A stretch of 64,000 bases of DNA from Bog-532 sp963830385 (GTDB lineage: Bacteria; Actinomycetota; Actinomycetes; Streptosporangiales; Streptosporangiaceae): positions 806,001 through 870,000 of the forward strand of contig CAWHMD010000002.1 of the NCBI GenBank assembly GCA_963830385.1, written 5' to 3'. Positions 39,546 through 48,066 of the stretch are shown piece by piece. Every line of letters starts with the position of its first letter. The first letter of the stretch is position 1. The notes below the pieces were generated by a model. That model searched no databases. It was not told the DNA's origin and worked only from the letters and a program-made list of their open reading frames with translations. The position numbers and the translations under genes are program-made.

Positions 39546-39567
39546 TTGACTTGAACCAAGGTTTAAG
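39546..39567 (+). promoter_or_regulatory. MerR-type operator in the merR/P450 gap
   Basis: A -35-like TTGACT (39546-39551) runs into the dyad CTTGAACC-AA-GGTTTAAG (39550-39567, one mismatch). MerR regulators bind dyads placed in the promoter spacer. A good -10 for the plus strand is not evident. Confidence 0.55.
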
Positions 39568-39583
39568 TTGAAGCCTAGGCGCT

Positions 39584-40818
39584 ATGACCATGACGGCGCA
39601 GAACCTCCTCAGTCAGCTCGGCGACCCGGCCGTGGTGGCCAATCCCTATCCGGTGCTGGCCGCGCTGCGGGACGCCTCGCCCTACGCGGTGCTGGACGGG
39701 GCGCTGGTCGTCCTCGGCCGGCACGCCGACTGCTCGCGGATCCTGCGCGACAGCCGGGTCAGCAGCGAAAGGGGCACCTCCCGGCTGAGCCCGCCGGGCG
39801 GACCGCGGCGCATCGGGATCTCGTTCCTGTCCATGGACCCGCCGGACCACACCCGGCTGCGGCGGCTGGTGTCCAAGGCGTTCACCCCGCGGACGGTGGC
39901 CCGCCTGGCCCCGCGGATCGAGGCGGTCACCGGCGGGCTGCTGTCGGCCGCAGCCGAACAGGACCCGCACCAGCTGGAGCTGGTCAGCCAATTGGCCTAC
40001 CCGCTGCCGGTGCGGATCATCTGCGAGCTGCTGGGCGTGCCCGCCAGCGATCACCCGCGGTTCGCGGGCTGGTCGGCCCGGCTCGCCCACTCGCTGCAAC
40101 CGCAGTTCGTCGCGCCCGAGGAGAACGTGGCCGACGCGGCCACGGCCCGGGAAGAGTTCGCCGACTACTTCCGCGAGCTGATCGCCCGCCGCCGCGCCGA
40201 CCCCGGCGACGACCTGCTCACCGACCTGATCCGGGCGGAGGACGAAGGCAGCCGCCTGACCGAGGCCGAGCTGATCTCCACCGCCGTCCTGCTGCTGGTG
40301 GCCGGGCACGAGACCACCGTCGGGCTGATCTCGAACGCGGTGCTGGCCCTGCTCCGGCACCCGGACCAGCTGGCCGCGCTGCGCGCCGACCCGGGCCTGG
40401 CGGCCGGGGCGGTCGAGGAGACCCTGCGCTACGACCCGCCGGTGCAGCTGACCGCCCGGGTGGCCCGCGGCCCGGTCCCGATCGGCGAGCTGGAAGCGAC
40501 CGACGGCGCGCTGATCCTGGTCCTGCTGGCCGCGACCGGCCGGGACCCGGAGGCGTTCGCCGACCCGGACCGGTTCGACATCACCCGCGATCGGGCCAGC
40601 CGGAAGGGGCCGGCCATCTGGGGCAAGGTCATCTGGCGTTCGCGGCCGGCCCGCACTTCTGCCTGGGCGCGCCGCTGGCCCGGCTGGAGGCGGCCACCGC
40701 GCTGACCGCGTTCGCGCAGCGGGTCGCGGCGCCCGGGCTGGCCGAGGACGGCCTGCATTACAAGCCCAACTTCAACCTGCGCGGGCCGGACCGCCTGCTG
40801 ATCAGCCGGGCCGGCTGA
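39584..40818 (+). pseudogene. Cytochrome P450, frameshifted just before the heme motif
   Basis: ATG 39584 opens a CYP105-like bacterial P450: FLSMDPPDHTRLRRLVSKAF, the I-helix VAGHETTVGLIS and the K-helix VEETLRYDPPVQLTARVARG. After DRASRKG the frame becomes nonsense and stops at 40705 after 373 residues. The proper end continues in another frame from 40630: HLAFAAGPHFCLGAPLARLE, containing the heme-ligand cysteine, to 40818. The two parts join perfectly if 20 bp (40610-40629) are removed; that segment looks like an imperfect copy of its neighbourhood. As it stands the protein cannot bind heme. Confidence 0.85.
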
Positions 40819-41538
40819 TCAGCTCGCCGGGCAGCCGGAGTACGACACGTCGCCCAGATCGTTGAAGCCGGCCAGCGGGGCCGTGTTCAGCTTGCCGTGC
40901 TGGGCGTAGGCCACCACGAACTGGACCGGTAGCGGCTGGGGGCAGCTGACCAGCACCTTGACGGTGATGGTGAACCAGCCGCTGGCCCCCGGGGTCAGGT
41001 ACTGATCGACCGCCCCCCCTTGTGGGTCCCCGTCGGCCAGCGGGCCGATCGGCAGCTCGCTGCAGGGCCCCCACCTCACCGCGGTCACCCGGAGCCCGTT
41101 CATCGGCAGCACCGTCCGCACCTGGAACAGCGTCAGCGGCGCGGCCGAGTCGTTGACCACCTGGACGCCGAGCTGGAGCGTGGTCCGGTGCTGGGCGGAG
41201 CACAGGTTGCCGGTCTGAGTCAGGGTCGGGCCGCCCACCGCCACCGACGCGGCCGGGGTGCTGCTGCCTGAGGGTGTCGCGCTGGGAACAGCGGCCGCGT
41301 GGTGCCGTTCCCCGGCCGGGTAGCCTGCCCCGAGGCCGGCCCCGAGCCCCACCACCAGCGCGGCCACGGCGAGCAGGGCGGCGGACCGGGGTACCCGGGG
41401 CGGGCGCCAGGACGGCCACCAGGAGGGCCGCAGGTCACGGTGGGGCCGGTCAGTGCCCAGCTCGAGCACGTCGTCGCCGTCCGGCTCGGCGGGAAACCTG
41501 GCCCATGACGGCTCGTCGTCGTGCTGACCGGTCACCAC
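40819..41538 (-). CDS. Membrane-anchored four-cysteine protein, copy 1
   Basis: A 239-residue protein I do not recognise: a 52-residue cytoplasmic Asp/Pro/Trp-rich part, a membrane helix (RSAALLAVAALVVGLGAGLG) and an extracellular domain. That domain shares with the next gene the motifs CSAQHRTTLQLGVQVVN, RWGPCSELPI, SCPQPLPVQFVVAYAQHGK and SGCPAS, so four cysteines are conserved and may form two disulfides. The start is GTG 41538 followed by a second GTG; both paralogues begin V-T-G-(Q/R). It is tandem with its paralogue, probably in one operon. Confidence 0.7.
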   Translation of the reverse strand: MVTGQHDDEPSWARFPAEPDGDDVLELGTDRPHRDLRPSWWPSWRPPRVPRSAALLAVAALVVGLGAGLGAGYPAGERHHAAAVPSATPSGSSTPAASVAVGGPTLTQTGNLCSAQHRTTLQLGVQVVNDSAAPLTLFQVRTVLPMNGLRVTAVRWGPCSELPIGPLADGDPQGGAVDQYLTPGASGWFTITVKVLVSCPQPLPVQFVVAYAQHGKLNTAPLAGFNDLGDVSYSGCPAS

Positions 41539-41566
41539 ATCACGATAACCCGCTGGCAGGGGCCCG

Positions 41567-42247
41567 CTACGACGAGGGACAGCCCGCCATCGGCTGGCCG
41601 CCCAGCTCGACGAAGCCGGGCAGCACCACGGTAAAGGTCTGCCCGTGCTGGTCGTAGCTGGCCACGTACTCCACCGGCAGTCCCTGCGGGCACTCGGTCG
41701 CGGTGGTGACGGTCACCGTCAGCCAGGTGCTGGAACCGTTGGCCAGCACGCTGCTGACGGCCGGGTGCGCGTACGGGAGCGTGCCGCACGGTCCCCACGA
41801 CGCGACCGTGAGCTTCAGCCCGCCCTCCGGGAACCGGGCGGTGACCTGCCCCAGCTGCATGCCCGTGGATGTCCCGTTCACGACCTCGACGCCGACCTGC
41901 AGGGTGTGCCCGAGCACGGTCGAGCACTGGCTGCCGGTCTCGGCCAGGCCGATCGAATCCGGCAGCGGCCCCGCCTTGGTGCTGGCGGCCGACTTCTGGG
42001 CGGCCGCCCGGGCCTGCTGACGGCCGTGCGCGTTCCCGGCCAGGTAGCCGCCCAGCAGCCCCACCACCAGCGCGGCCGCTATCAGCCCGGCCGTCAGCGG
42101 CCGGCGCGGCGGCCGCCAGCGGAACCTGTCCAGCCAGCCCGGCCCGGCCTCCGGCTCGCCCTGCTCGATGACGTCGCCGTCCGCGTCGCGGCCGTCGCCA
42201 ACGATGTCACTCCCCCACGGGAAGTCGCTGTCCTGCCGGCCGGTCAC
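41567..42247 (-). CDS. Membrane-anchored four-cysteine protein, copy 2
   Basis: A paralogue of the downstream gene with the same architecture: acidic cytoplasmic part, membrane helix (GLIAAALVVGLLGGYLAG) and extracellular domain with CSTVLGHTLQVGVEVVN, SWGPCGTLPY, ECPQGLPVEYVASYDQHGQ and AGCPSS. I use GTG 42247 (VTGRQDSDFPWG), the position matching copy 1; the sequence around both starts is also similar, which shows recent duplication. 226 residues. It begins four bases after the stop of the preceding gene. Function unknown. Confidence 0.7.
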   Translation of the reverse strand: MTGRQDSDFPWGSDIVGDGRDADGDVIEQGEPEAGPGWLDRFRWRPPRRPLTAGLIAAALVVGLLGGYLAGNAHGRQQARAAAQKSAASTKAGPLPDSIGLAETGSQCSTVLGHTLQVGVEVVNGTSTGMQLGQVTARFPEGGLKLTVASWGPCGTLPYAHPAVSSVLANGSSTWLTVTVTTATECPQGLPVEYVASYDQHGQTFTVVLPGFVELGGQPMAGCPSS

Positions 42248-42251
42248 CCTG

Positions 42252-42638
42252 TCACGATAGAACGCGCCCGGCCACCGCGGCATAGCGGAGTCGCTGGCGC
42301 ACCTCGTCCCAGCCGACCGGCAGCTCCTCGGCCAGGCAGAACCAGGACACCGAGGTGCTGACGGCCAGCCCCGGGGCGGGCCGCCAGCCGGCCGCCGTGT
42401 CAGCCGCGTCCTGGTCGGCCCAGGCGGCGACGGTCCAGAACGAGCGGCCCCAGGGCCGGACCGCGAGCGCGTAACCGAGCAGGCCGTCGCTGGCCCGCAG
42501 CCGGCGGCGTACGCTGCGCAGCTGGCCCAGGAACGCCGGCAGGTCGCGGTACCGGCGCAGCACCTGCCGCGAGGCGGTCACGAAGCAGGCGTAGGTGGGT
42601 GGCAACGAGGCCCGCGCGGACCACGGCAGAGCCGGCAT
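42252..42638 (-). CDS. Hypothetical protein, monooxygenase-like barrel
   Basis: A 128-residue protein with FVTASRQVLRRYRDLPAFLG, then GLLGYALAVRPWGRSFWTVA and AWADQDAADTAAG, the pattern of a ferredoxin-like dimeric barrel related to DUF3291/antibiotic monooxygenase-like proteins. No catalytic residues can be assigned. ATG 42638; it reads into the tandem four-cysteine genes and is divergent from the cyclo-ligase gene. Confidence 0.55.
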   Translation of the reverse strand: MPALPWSARASLPPTYACFVTASRQVLRRYRDLPAFLGQLRSVRRRLRASDGLLGYALAVRPWGRSFWTVAAWADQDAADTAAGWRPAPGLAVSTSVSWFCLAEELPVGWDEVRQRLRYAAVAGRVLS

Positions 42639-42738
42639 TCTCGAGCCCCGTTCGGTCAGATTCGTTTGATCTTGTGAACGGCCTGGCCTGCACCGGTTCC
42701 CGGATGAGCCGCCGCCGGGCGGATGCCAGGATGGGGTG

Positions 42739-43521
42739 ATGACCCGACGTCCACCCCGTCACGATCACGACGCGGGCGGCCCCGCGGAAGATCTGGCCGC
42801 CAAGGCCGCGCTGCGCGAGGAGGTGTGGGCCGCGCTGACCGCGGCGCGGGTCGCGCGGTTCCCGGGGGCGGCCGGGCGCATCCCCAACTTCACCGGGGCC
42901 GAGGCCGCGGCCGAGCGGCTGCGGGGCCGCCCCGAGTGGGAGCAGGCCCGCGCGGTCAAGTCCAACCCGGACTCGGCCCAGCTGCCGGTCCGGCAGCGGG
43001 CGCTGGAGGACGGCAAGACCGTGTACATGGCGGTCCCCCGGCTGGCCGAAGCGGACCCGTTCTTCCTGCTCGATCCGGCCCACCTGAGCGATACGCCCCG
43101 CAAGGCGGCCTCGATCAGCGGCGCGTCCCGGTCGGCCCGCCGGATCCCGGTGGCCGACCTGGCCGAGGTCGGCCTGGTGGTCAGCGGCTGCGTGGCGGTC
43201 GGCGAGGACGGGGCCCGGCTCGGCAAGGGCGGCGGCTTCGCCGATCTGGAGTACGCGCTCGCCAGCGCGGCCGGGCTGATCGGCCCGCACACGCTGGTGG
43301 TCACCACCGTGCACGAGCTGCAGGTCCGCCCGGCGGGCGCGATCCCGGTCACCGGCCACGACGTGCCGGTCGATCTGGTCTTCACCCCGGAGCGGGTCAT
43401 CGACTGCCGGGTCCCGGGCCGGCCGCCCCGGGACCCGGCCACGGTGCGCTGGGACGAGCTGACCGAGGAGAAGATCGCGGCGATCCCGCTGCTCGGGTCG
43501 CTCAGGCCGCGTCGATCTTGA
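42739..43521 (+). CDS. 5-formyltetrahydrofolate cyclo-ligase family protein
   Basis: Homologous to the ATP-dependent enzyme that converts 5-formyl-THF to 5,10-methenyl-THF. Family features include LREEVWAALTAARVARFPGA, VYMAVPRLAEADPFFLLDP and the glycine-rich LGKGGGFADLEYAL with the nucleotide-contacting residues. At 260 residues it is the longer type found in actinobacteria and archaea. ATG 42739 directly follows GTG 42736. Its 3' end overlaps the convergent Ddn-like gene by 20 bp. Confidence 0.8.
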   Translation: MTRRPPRHDHDAGGPAEDLAAKAALREEVWAALTAARVARFPGAAGRIPNFTGAEAAAERLRGRPEWEQARAVKSNPDSAQLPVRQRALEDGKTVYMAVPRLAEADPFFLLDPAHLSDTPRKAASISGASRSARRIPVADLAEVGLVVSGCVAVGEDGARLGKGGGFADLEYALASAAGLIGPHTLVVTTVHELQVRPAGAIPVTGHDVPVDLVFTPERVIDCRVPGRPPRDPATVRWDELTEEKIAAIPLLGSLRPRRS

Positions 43522-43966
43522 AGACCGGGTGGTCGGGAGCGATCCGGCGCAGCTCGTCCTCGGACGAGTCCGGGCCGACGCCGCCGAAGAACACGCCGAC
43601 CTCCGCCTTCCAGCGCCGCAGGTAGGCGCGGAGGATGGCCGGCCGCTCGTCGTCCGGGACCTCGGTCGCCGTGAACGTCTCGGCCTTGCGGCCCAGCCGC
43701 AGCTCGCCGCCGTGGGCGACGCGCATGTTACGGACCCACTGGGTGTTCCCGCGCGGGGCGACCAGGTAGCGCTGGCCTTCGATGACCAGCAGGTTGACCG
43801 GGGTGGTGCGCCACTCCCCGCTCTTGCGGCCGCGGACGGCCAGGATCCGCGACCCCAGGATGCTGATACCCAGGCCGGTCAGCCCGGCGACGGCCTTGTT
43901 GAACACGTTGCGGGTGAACCAGCCGGCCTGCTGGTAGTGGTAAGGCTCGGACGCCGGTGCGGTCAT
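43502..43966 (-). CDS. Deazaflavin (F420)-dependent nitroreductase-family protein
   Basis: Small split-barrel protein of the Ddn/DUF385 family, of which many members use F420H2. LAVRGRKSGEWRTTPVNLLV and GQRYLVAPRGNTQWVRNMR are the family's cofactor-site motifs. I start at ATG 43966 with GGAG eight bases upstream; the longer frame runs through the promoter. 154 residues. The substrate is unknown. The promoter is flanked by two copies of a 13-bp palindrome, indicating control by a repressor not encoded beside it. Confidence 0.8.
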   Translation of the reverse strand: MTAPASEPYHYQQAGWFTRNVFNKAVAGLTGLGISILGSRILAVRGRKSGEWRTTPVNLLVIEGQRYLVAPRGNTQWVRNMRVAHGGELRLGRKAETFTATEVPDDERPAILRAYLRRWKAEVGVFFGGVGPDSSEDELRRIAPDHPVFKIDAA

Positions 43967-44005
43967 GGCGGTCTCCTCGGGATGCGGCTCCCGGGTTTCG
44001 CTCCG

Positions 44006-44071
44006 AGAGCAGTGCTCTGACTTAAGAGCAGTTAACACCATGCTCGCGTGGCAAGTCAAGAGCAGTGCTCT
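44006..44071 (-). promoter_or_regulatory. Promoter with paired AGAGCAGTGCTCT operators
   Basis: Reading minus, -35 TTGACT (44059-44054) and -10 TTAACT (44035-44030) are 18 bp apart. A palindrome AGAGCAGTGCTCT sits at 44059-44071, touching the -35, and again at 44006-44018, just past the expected transcript start; a half copy lies at 44025-44032. AGAGCA-n-TGCTCT is the kind of site TetR repressors use. Confidence 0.65.
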
Positions 44072-44153
44072 CTTTTTAAATCGATGATCTGAGCGCGGCG
44101 GGGCGGGAGCCGGGTGGTGATGATCTGAGTTGGGGTGTGGGGCCGCCGGGCGG

Positions 44154-44645
44154 TCAGGTGACGGGGACGATGCGGGCTTCGGTGAGACGGCCGCCGGCCA
44201 CGGTGAGCAGGCCGATCGTGCCGTGCGGCTGCCGCCGCCGGTCGGTCGGCGAGCCGGGGTTGAAGATGCGCAGGCCGCCGCCCGCCTCGTCCAGCGGGAT
44301 GTGCGAGTGCCCGAACACCACCAGGTCGGCGCCGGGGAACCGGCGGCGCAGGCGGCCCAGGCGGCCGGCCGACGGCCCGCTGTCGTGGATCATCGACACC
44401 TTCAGCCCGGCCAGGTCGAGGTCGAGCGTCTCGGGCGCGCCCCAGGCGGCCACGTCGGCACCGTCGTTGTTGCCCAGCACCGCGTGCACCGGCGCGTAGC
44501 CGGCCAGCTCGTCGAGCACCGGCGCGGTGCACACGTCACCGGCGTGCAGGATGAGATCGGCCGCGCGCAGATGCCCGGCCACCCGGGGCGGGCAGGACTT
44601 CCACCGCCGGGGTGCGTGGGTGTCCGAGATCGCGACGATCTTCAG
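44154..44645 (-). CDS. YfcE/MJ0936-type metallophosphoesterase with apparent CTG start
   Basis: Calcineurin-like phosphoesterase of 163 residues. Metal ligands appear as ISDTHAP (DxH), LILHAGD, LGNNDG and VFGHSHIP, then IFNPGSPTDRR. The first of these lies upstream of the first ATG/GTG/TTG (GTG 44582). In frame, only CTG 44645 gives the expected beginning L-K-I-V-A-I-S-D-T-H, two bases after the stop of the gene upstream, and an in-frame stop lies further back. I therefore infer a CTG start, or an ATG mutated to CTG. The substrate is unknown; relatives cleave phosphodiesters. Confidence 0.72.
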   Translation of the reverse strand: MKIVAISDTHAPRRWKSCPPRVAGHLRAADLILHAGDVCTAPVLDELAGYAPVHAVLGNNDGADVAAWGAPETLDLDLAGLKVSMIHDSGPSAGRLGRLRRRFPGADLVVFGHSHIPLDEAGGGLRIFNPGSPTDRRRQPHGTIGLLTVAGGRLTEARIVPVT

Positions 44646-44646
44646 G

Positions 44647-44883
44647 TCAGACGCGCCGGGGGCCGCGGTCGTGGATGGTGGGCATGACCGAGGTCAGCGC
44701 GGCGCTCGCCTGCTGGCGAGCCCGGCGTTCCCGCTCCTGGGCCTCGGCCACGGACGCCGCGGCGGCCAGGCGCTCGGCTGCCTCCCGGCGCAGCCGGGCC
44801 TTCCGCCGGGCCTTCACGGTGTAGTCGGCCACCAGCGCCGCGACCGCGAGCAGGACAACAACAAAAATAATCAGCGCAACCAT
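44647..44883 (-). CDS. Small single-pass membrane protein
   Basis: A 78-residue protein beginning VALIIFVVVLLAVAALVADY (membrane helix), then a highly charged cytoplasmic helix (KARRKARLRREAAERLAAA). ATG 44883 has GAAGAAGA upstream. It ends just before the phosphoesterase gene, so the two are probably cotranscribed. Function unknown. Confidence 0.6.
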   Translation of the reverse strand: MVALIIFVVVLLAVAALVADYTVKARRKARLRREAAERLAAAASVAEAQERERRARQQASAALTSVMPTIHDRGPRRV

Positions 44884-45024
44884 GGTCTTCTTCGGGAGAG
44901 GGGAGCCGTTCCGGGGACCCCTCAATGCTATGCGCGAGGGTGCCCCGAACGGCGTCCGCCAAGCAGGCGATTCCGGTCACAGCGTGGAACAGCCGCCCGG
45001 TCAAAGCGGGCGACCGCGGCGGGT

Positions 45025-45579
45025 TCAGAGCAAGCCGTACAGCCAGGACGGCCCCGCCACCCGAGCTCCGGCCGCCAGGCACCGGCGCCGCAGCTCGCGA
45101 TCGGCGGTCACCACGATGCAGTGCCCGGCGCGCCGCTCCGCCTGCCGGACGATCTCGTCGTCGCCCGAGCCCGGCGCCGACACCACCAGCACTTCCCCGT
45201 CCGTGTGATCCTCGCGGCCGCCGCTCGCGCGGGCGCCGCTGATGGCCCGGGCGCGTTCGGCGATGCGGGGAACGGCCGCGCGGGCCGCGCCCTCCAGCAC
45301 CAGCACGACCGTGACCGGGATCAGCCGGGCGCCACCCCGGCCGGGCGGGACCACGGGCGGGGCGGCGGCCTCGCTGGCGGCCAGCTCACCGGCCGGGATG
45401 CCCTGGTGGCCGCGCTCGGCCAGGGTGGCCAGGTTGTCGTGCAAGCGGACGGCGGCCCCGGCCCGGTCCCGCCACCAGCCGTCCGGCCGCGAGCCGACCA
45501 CGTTGGCCCCGTCCACGATGATGGTGACTCCGGCGTCGGGCCCGCCGTTGACGGCTTCGTCGCCGTCACGCTGGGTCAT
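45025..45579 (-). CDS. NYN/PIN-like nuclease-domain protein
   Basis: 184 residues. VTIIVDGANVVGSRPDGWWR at the start and later VLVVSAPGSGDDEIVRQAER and HCIVVTADRELRRRC give the aspartates in the order expected of a NYN (PIN-like) metal-dependent RNase fold. No RNA-binding partner domain is attached. It diverges from sppA. The RNA target is unknown. Confidence 0.75.
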   Translation of the reverse strand: MTQRDGDEAVNGGPDAGVTIIVDGANVVGSRPDGWWRDRAGAAVRLHDNLATLAERGHQGIPAGELAASEAAAPPVVPPGRGGARLIPVTVVLVLEGAARAAVPRIAERARAISGARASGGREDHTDGEVLVVSAPGSGDDEIVRQAERRAGHCIVVTADRELRRRCLAAGARVAGPSWLYGLL

Positions 45580-45648
45580 TGCCCGGCCCCCTCCCGTTTC
45601 ATGCTCCTGGACCGACCATAACGCGGTCCCGCCGTAGCCAGTCCCCCA

Positions 45649-47493
45649 GTGACCACTGCGATCACGTCCCTTTCACTACCGCGAAAGACGGCGCTTAAGC
45701 TGGACCGCATGGCAGAGGCGACGCTGGCCCATCAGATCAACCGATTCCGGCCGCGGCAATCCGGTCCGCTGGTCCTGGAACTCGACCTCACCCAGGGCAT
45801 CGCGGAGGCCCCGCCCGCCGACCCGCTGACCGCGCTGCTGTCCCGGAACAAGCTGCGGCTGGGGGACGTGCTCGACGGGCTGCGCCGGGCCCGGCAGGAC
45901 GATCGCGTGCACGCGCTGATCGCGAAGGTCGGCGGCCAGCACCTGGGACTGGCCACCGTGCAGGAGCTGCGGGAGGCGGTCGCCCAGTTCCGTGCGGCGG
46001 GCAAGCCAGCCTACGCCTGGGCCGAATCGTTCGGTGAGTTCGGGCAGGGCAACTCGCCGTACTACCTGGCCACCGCCTTCGACCGGATCTACCTGCAGCC
46101 GACCGGCGGCCTGGGGCTGACCGGGGTGGTGGTCGAGCGGGTGTTCCTGCGCTCGGCGCTGGACAAGGCCGGGGTCAGCTTCGAGGCCGGGCAACGGCAC
46201 GAGTACAAGACCGCGGCCCATTCGCTGACCGAGCGCGGATTCACCGGGCCCGCCCGGGAGGAGAGCCAGCACCTGGCAGCGGCCATCGCCGACCAGCTGA
46301 CCAGCGCGATCGCCGAACGCCGGGGCAAGACGGCCGCCGACGCGCGGGCGCTGCTCGACCGGGGCCCGTTCCTGCCCCAGCAGGCGCTGGACGAGGGCCT
46401 GGTCGACGTCCTCGGCTACCGCGACGAGGCCTACGCGGCGATCAAGCAGAAGGCCGGACCGGACGCGACCCTGCAGTGGGTGTCGCGCTACCGCCGGTCG
46501 CTGAACCTGGCGCAGCGGGCCCGCAAGCTGCCGAACCCGCGGGAGCGCTACGTGGCGGTGGTGTACGCGACCGGCCCGATCCGGATGGGCCGCAGCGGCC
46601 GCGGACCGGCGTCCGGGCCCTGGATCGGATCGGACACGATCGCCGCCGCCCTGCGCACCGCGGCCGCCGACGAGCGAGCCGGCGCGATCGTGCTCCGGGT
46701 GAACAGCCCCGGTGGCTCGGCCACCGCGTCCGACACGATCTGGCGGGAGGTCGTCCGTGCGCGGGCCAGCGGCACCCCGGTCGTGGTCTCGATGGGCGAC
46801 GTGGCCGCGTCCGGCGGCTACTACATCGCGATGGCGGCTGACGAGATCGTCGCCCAGCCCGGCACGCTGACCGGCTCGATCGGCGTCGTCGTGGGCAAGC
46901 CGGTGGTCGAGGACCTGCTCGGCCGGGCGGGGATCACCACCGACACGGTGACCGAGGGCCAGCACGGCCGGATGTTCGCGCCCACCCACCCGTTCAGCGA
47001 CGACGAGTGGGCGATCATCAACACCTGGCTGGACCGGATCTACGCCGACTTCACCAGCAAGGTCGCCAGCGGCCGGAGCCTGTCCGAGGCCCAGGTCGAC
47101 GCCGTCGCCCGCGGCCGGGTCTGGACCGGCGCCGACGCGGTCGGCAACGGGCTGGCCGACCAGCTCGGCGGCCTGGCCGACGCCGCGGTGGCGGCCCGGC
47201 GCCGGGGCGGCCTGCCCGCGGACGCCCCGCTGCGGCTGTTCCCGCGGGTCAGCCCGCTCGAGCAGATCCGCTCGAGCGAATCCAGCGAGGACCGGGCGGC
47301 CGCGCTGCCGGCCGGCCTGCTGTCCGGCCTGGCGGCGCTGCTGGGCGGCGGGCCGGCGGCCGGCGCGGGCTCCGGGGCCGGGGCGCTGACGGGTGCCGGT
47401 GGTGCCTGGGGGCCGGCCGGGCAGCTGGCGGCCCAGCTGCTGTCGCCGGCCGCCGGCGAGCTGATGATGCCGGGCTACTGGAGGGTCGGCTGA
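45649..47493 (+). CDS. sppA: Signal peptide peptidase SppA (S49), long form
   Basis: Membrane-associated Ser/Lys protease that degrades cleaved signal peptides. The 614-residue protein is a tandem of two S49 modules as in E. coli SppA. The N-terminal half supplies the catalytic lysine (HEYKTAAHSLTERGFTG) and the C-terminal half the serine (DVAASGGYYIAMAADEI), preceded by VLRVNSPGGSATASD. A membrane helix is not obvious at the N-terminus. The GTG 45649 start is weak; ATG 45709 (AEATLAHQINRFRPR) is an alternative. The C-terminus is Gly/Ala-rich. It is followed directly by a flavin reductase gene. Confidence 0.88.
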   Translation: MTTAITSLSLPRKTALKLDRMAEATLAHQINRFRPRQSGPLVLELDLTQGIAEAPPADPLTALLSRNKLRLGDVLDGLRRARQDDRVHALIAKVGGQHLGLATVQELREAVAQFRAAGKPAYAWAESFGEFGQGNSPYYLATAFDRIYLQPTGGLGLTGVVVERVFLRSALDKAGVSFEAGQRHEYKTAAHSLTERGFTGPAREESQHLAAAIADQLTSAIAERRGKTAADARALLDRGPFLPQQALDEGLVDVLGYRDEAYAAIKQKAGPDATLQWVSRYRRSLNLAQRARKLPNPRERYVAVVYATGPIRMGRSGRGPASGPWIGSDTIAAALRTAAADERAGAIVLRVNSPGGSATASDTIWREVVRARASGTPVVVSMGDVAASGGYYIAMAADEIVAQPGTLTGSIGVVVGKPVVEDLLGRAGITTDTVTEGQHGRMFAPTHPFSDDEWAIINTWLDRIYADFTSKVASGRSLSEAQVDAVARGRVWTGADAVGNGLADQLGGLADAAVAARRRGGLPADAPLRLFPRVSPLEQIRSSESSEDRAAALPAGLLSGLAALLGGGPAAGAGSGAGALTGAGGAWGPAGQLAAQLLSPAAGELMMPGYWRVG

Positions 47494-47498
47494 GCGAA

Positions 47499-48023
47499 GT
47501 GGCCTCGGCGCTGAGCCCAGCCGCCTCGGCGCTGGCCGCCTACGCGGCCGGGGTCACGCTGGTCACCATGACCGAGGGCCGGGATGACATCGGCACGACG
47601 GTGAGCGCCTTCTGCCCGGTGTCGCTGGACCCGCCGCTGGTGCTGGTCTCGCTGATCGCCGGGTCCTACCCCGCCGCCCTGCTGAGCGGGACCGACCCCG
47701 ACGCCGGGCGGGTGGACCGGTTCGCGGTCACCCTCCTGGCCACCGGACAGCGGATGATCGCGGGCCGGTTCGCCGCGGCCGGCCGCCCGAACGCCCGCCG
47801 GATGCTGGACGGCATCCCCTGTCAGCGCGCTCCGCACTCCGGGGCGATCGTCCCGGACGGCGGGCTGGCCGCCCTGGACTGCGAGGTCACCCAGCGCGTG
47901 CCGGCCGGCGACCACCTGGTGCTGATCGCCCGGGTGGTGGCGGTCCTCTACGTGGCCCCGGCCGGTGAGCCGTTGATCCGCTTCCGCGGCCACTACCCCA
48001 GCCTCACCGAAGACCCCGGCTGA
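47499..48023 (+). CDS. Flavin reductase-like FMN-binding protein
   Basis: Split-barrel flavin reductase domain of 174 residues: AAYAAGVTLVTMTEGRDDIG, then TTVSAFCPVSLDPPLVLVSL, the classic FMN-binding segment, and later GDHLVLIARVVAVLY. It would supply reduced flavin to a monooxygenase. The start is uncertain: I use GTG 47499, while CTG 47490 lies nearer the GGAGGG at the end of sppA. Confidence 0.8.
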   Translation: MASALSPAASALAAYAAGVTLVTMTEGRDDIGTTVSAFCPVSLDPPLVLVSLIAGSYPAALLSGTDPDAGRVDRFAVTLLATGQRMIAGRFAAAGRPNARRMLDGIPCQRAPHSGAIVPDGGLAALDCEVTQRVPAGDHLVLIARVVAVLYVAPAGEPLIRFRGHYPSLTEDPG

Positions 48024-48066
48024 GCCGCCCGGCGGGACCGCCGCCCGGCCGCCGGTCAGCCGATAC

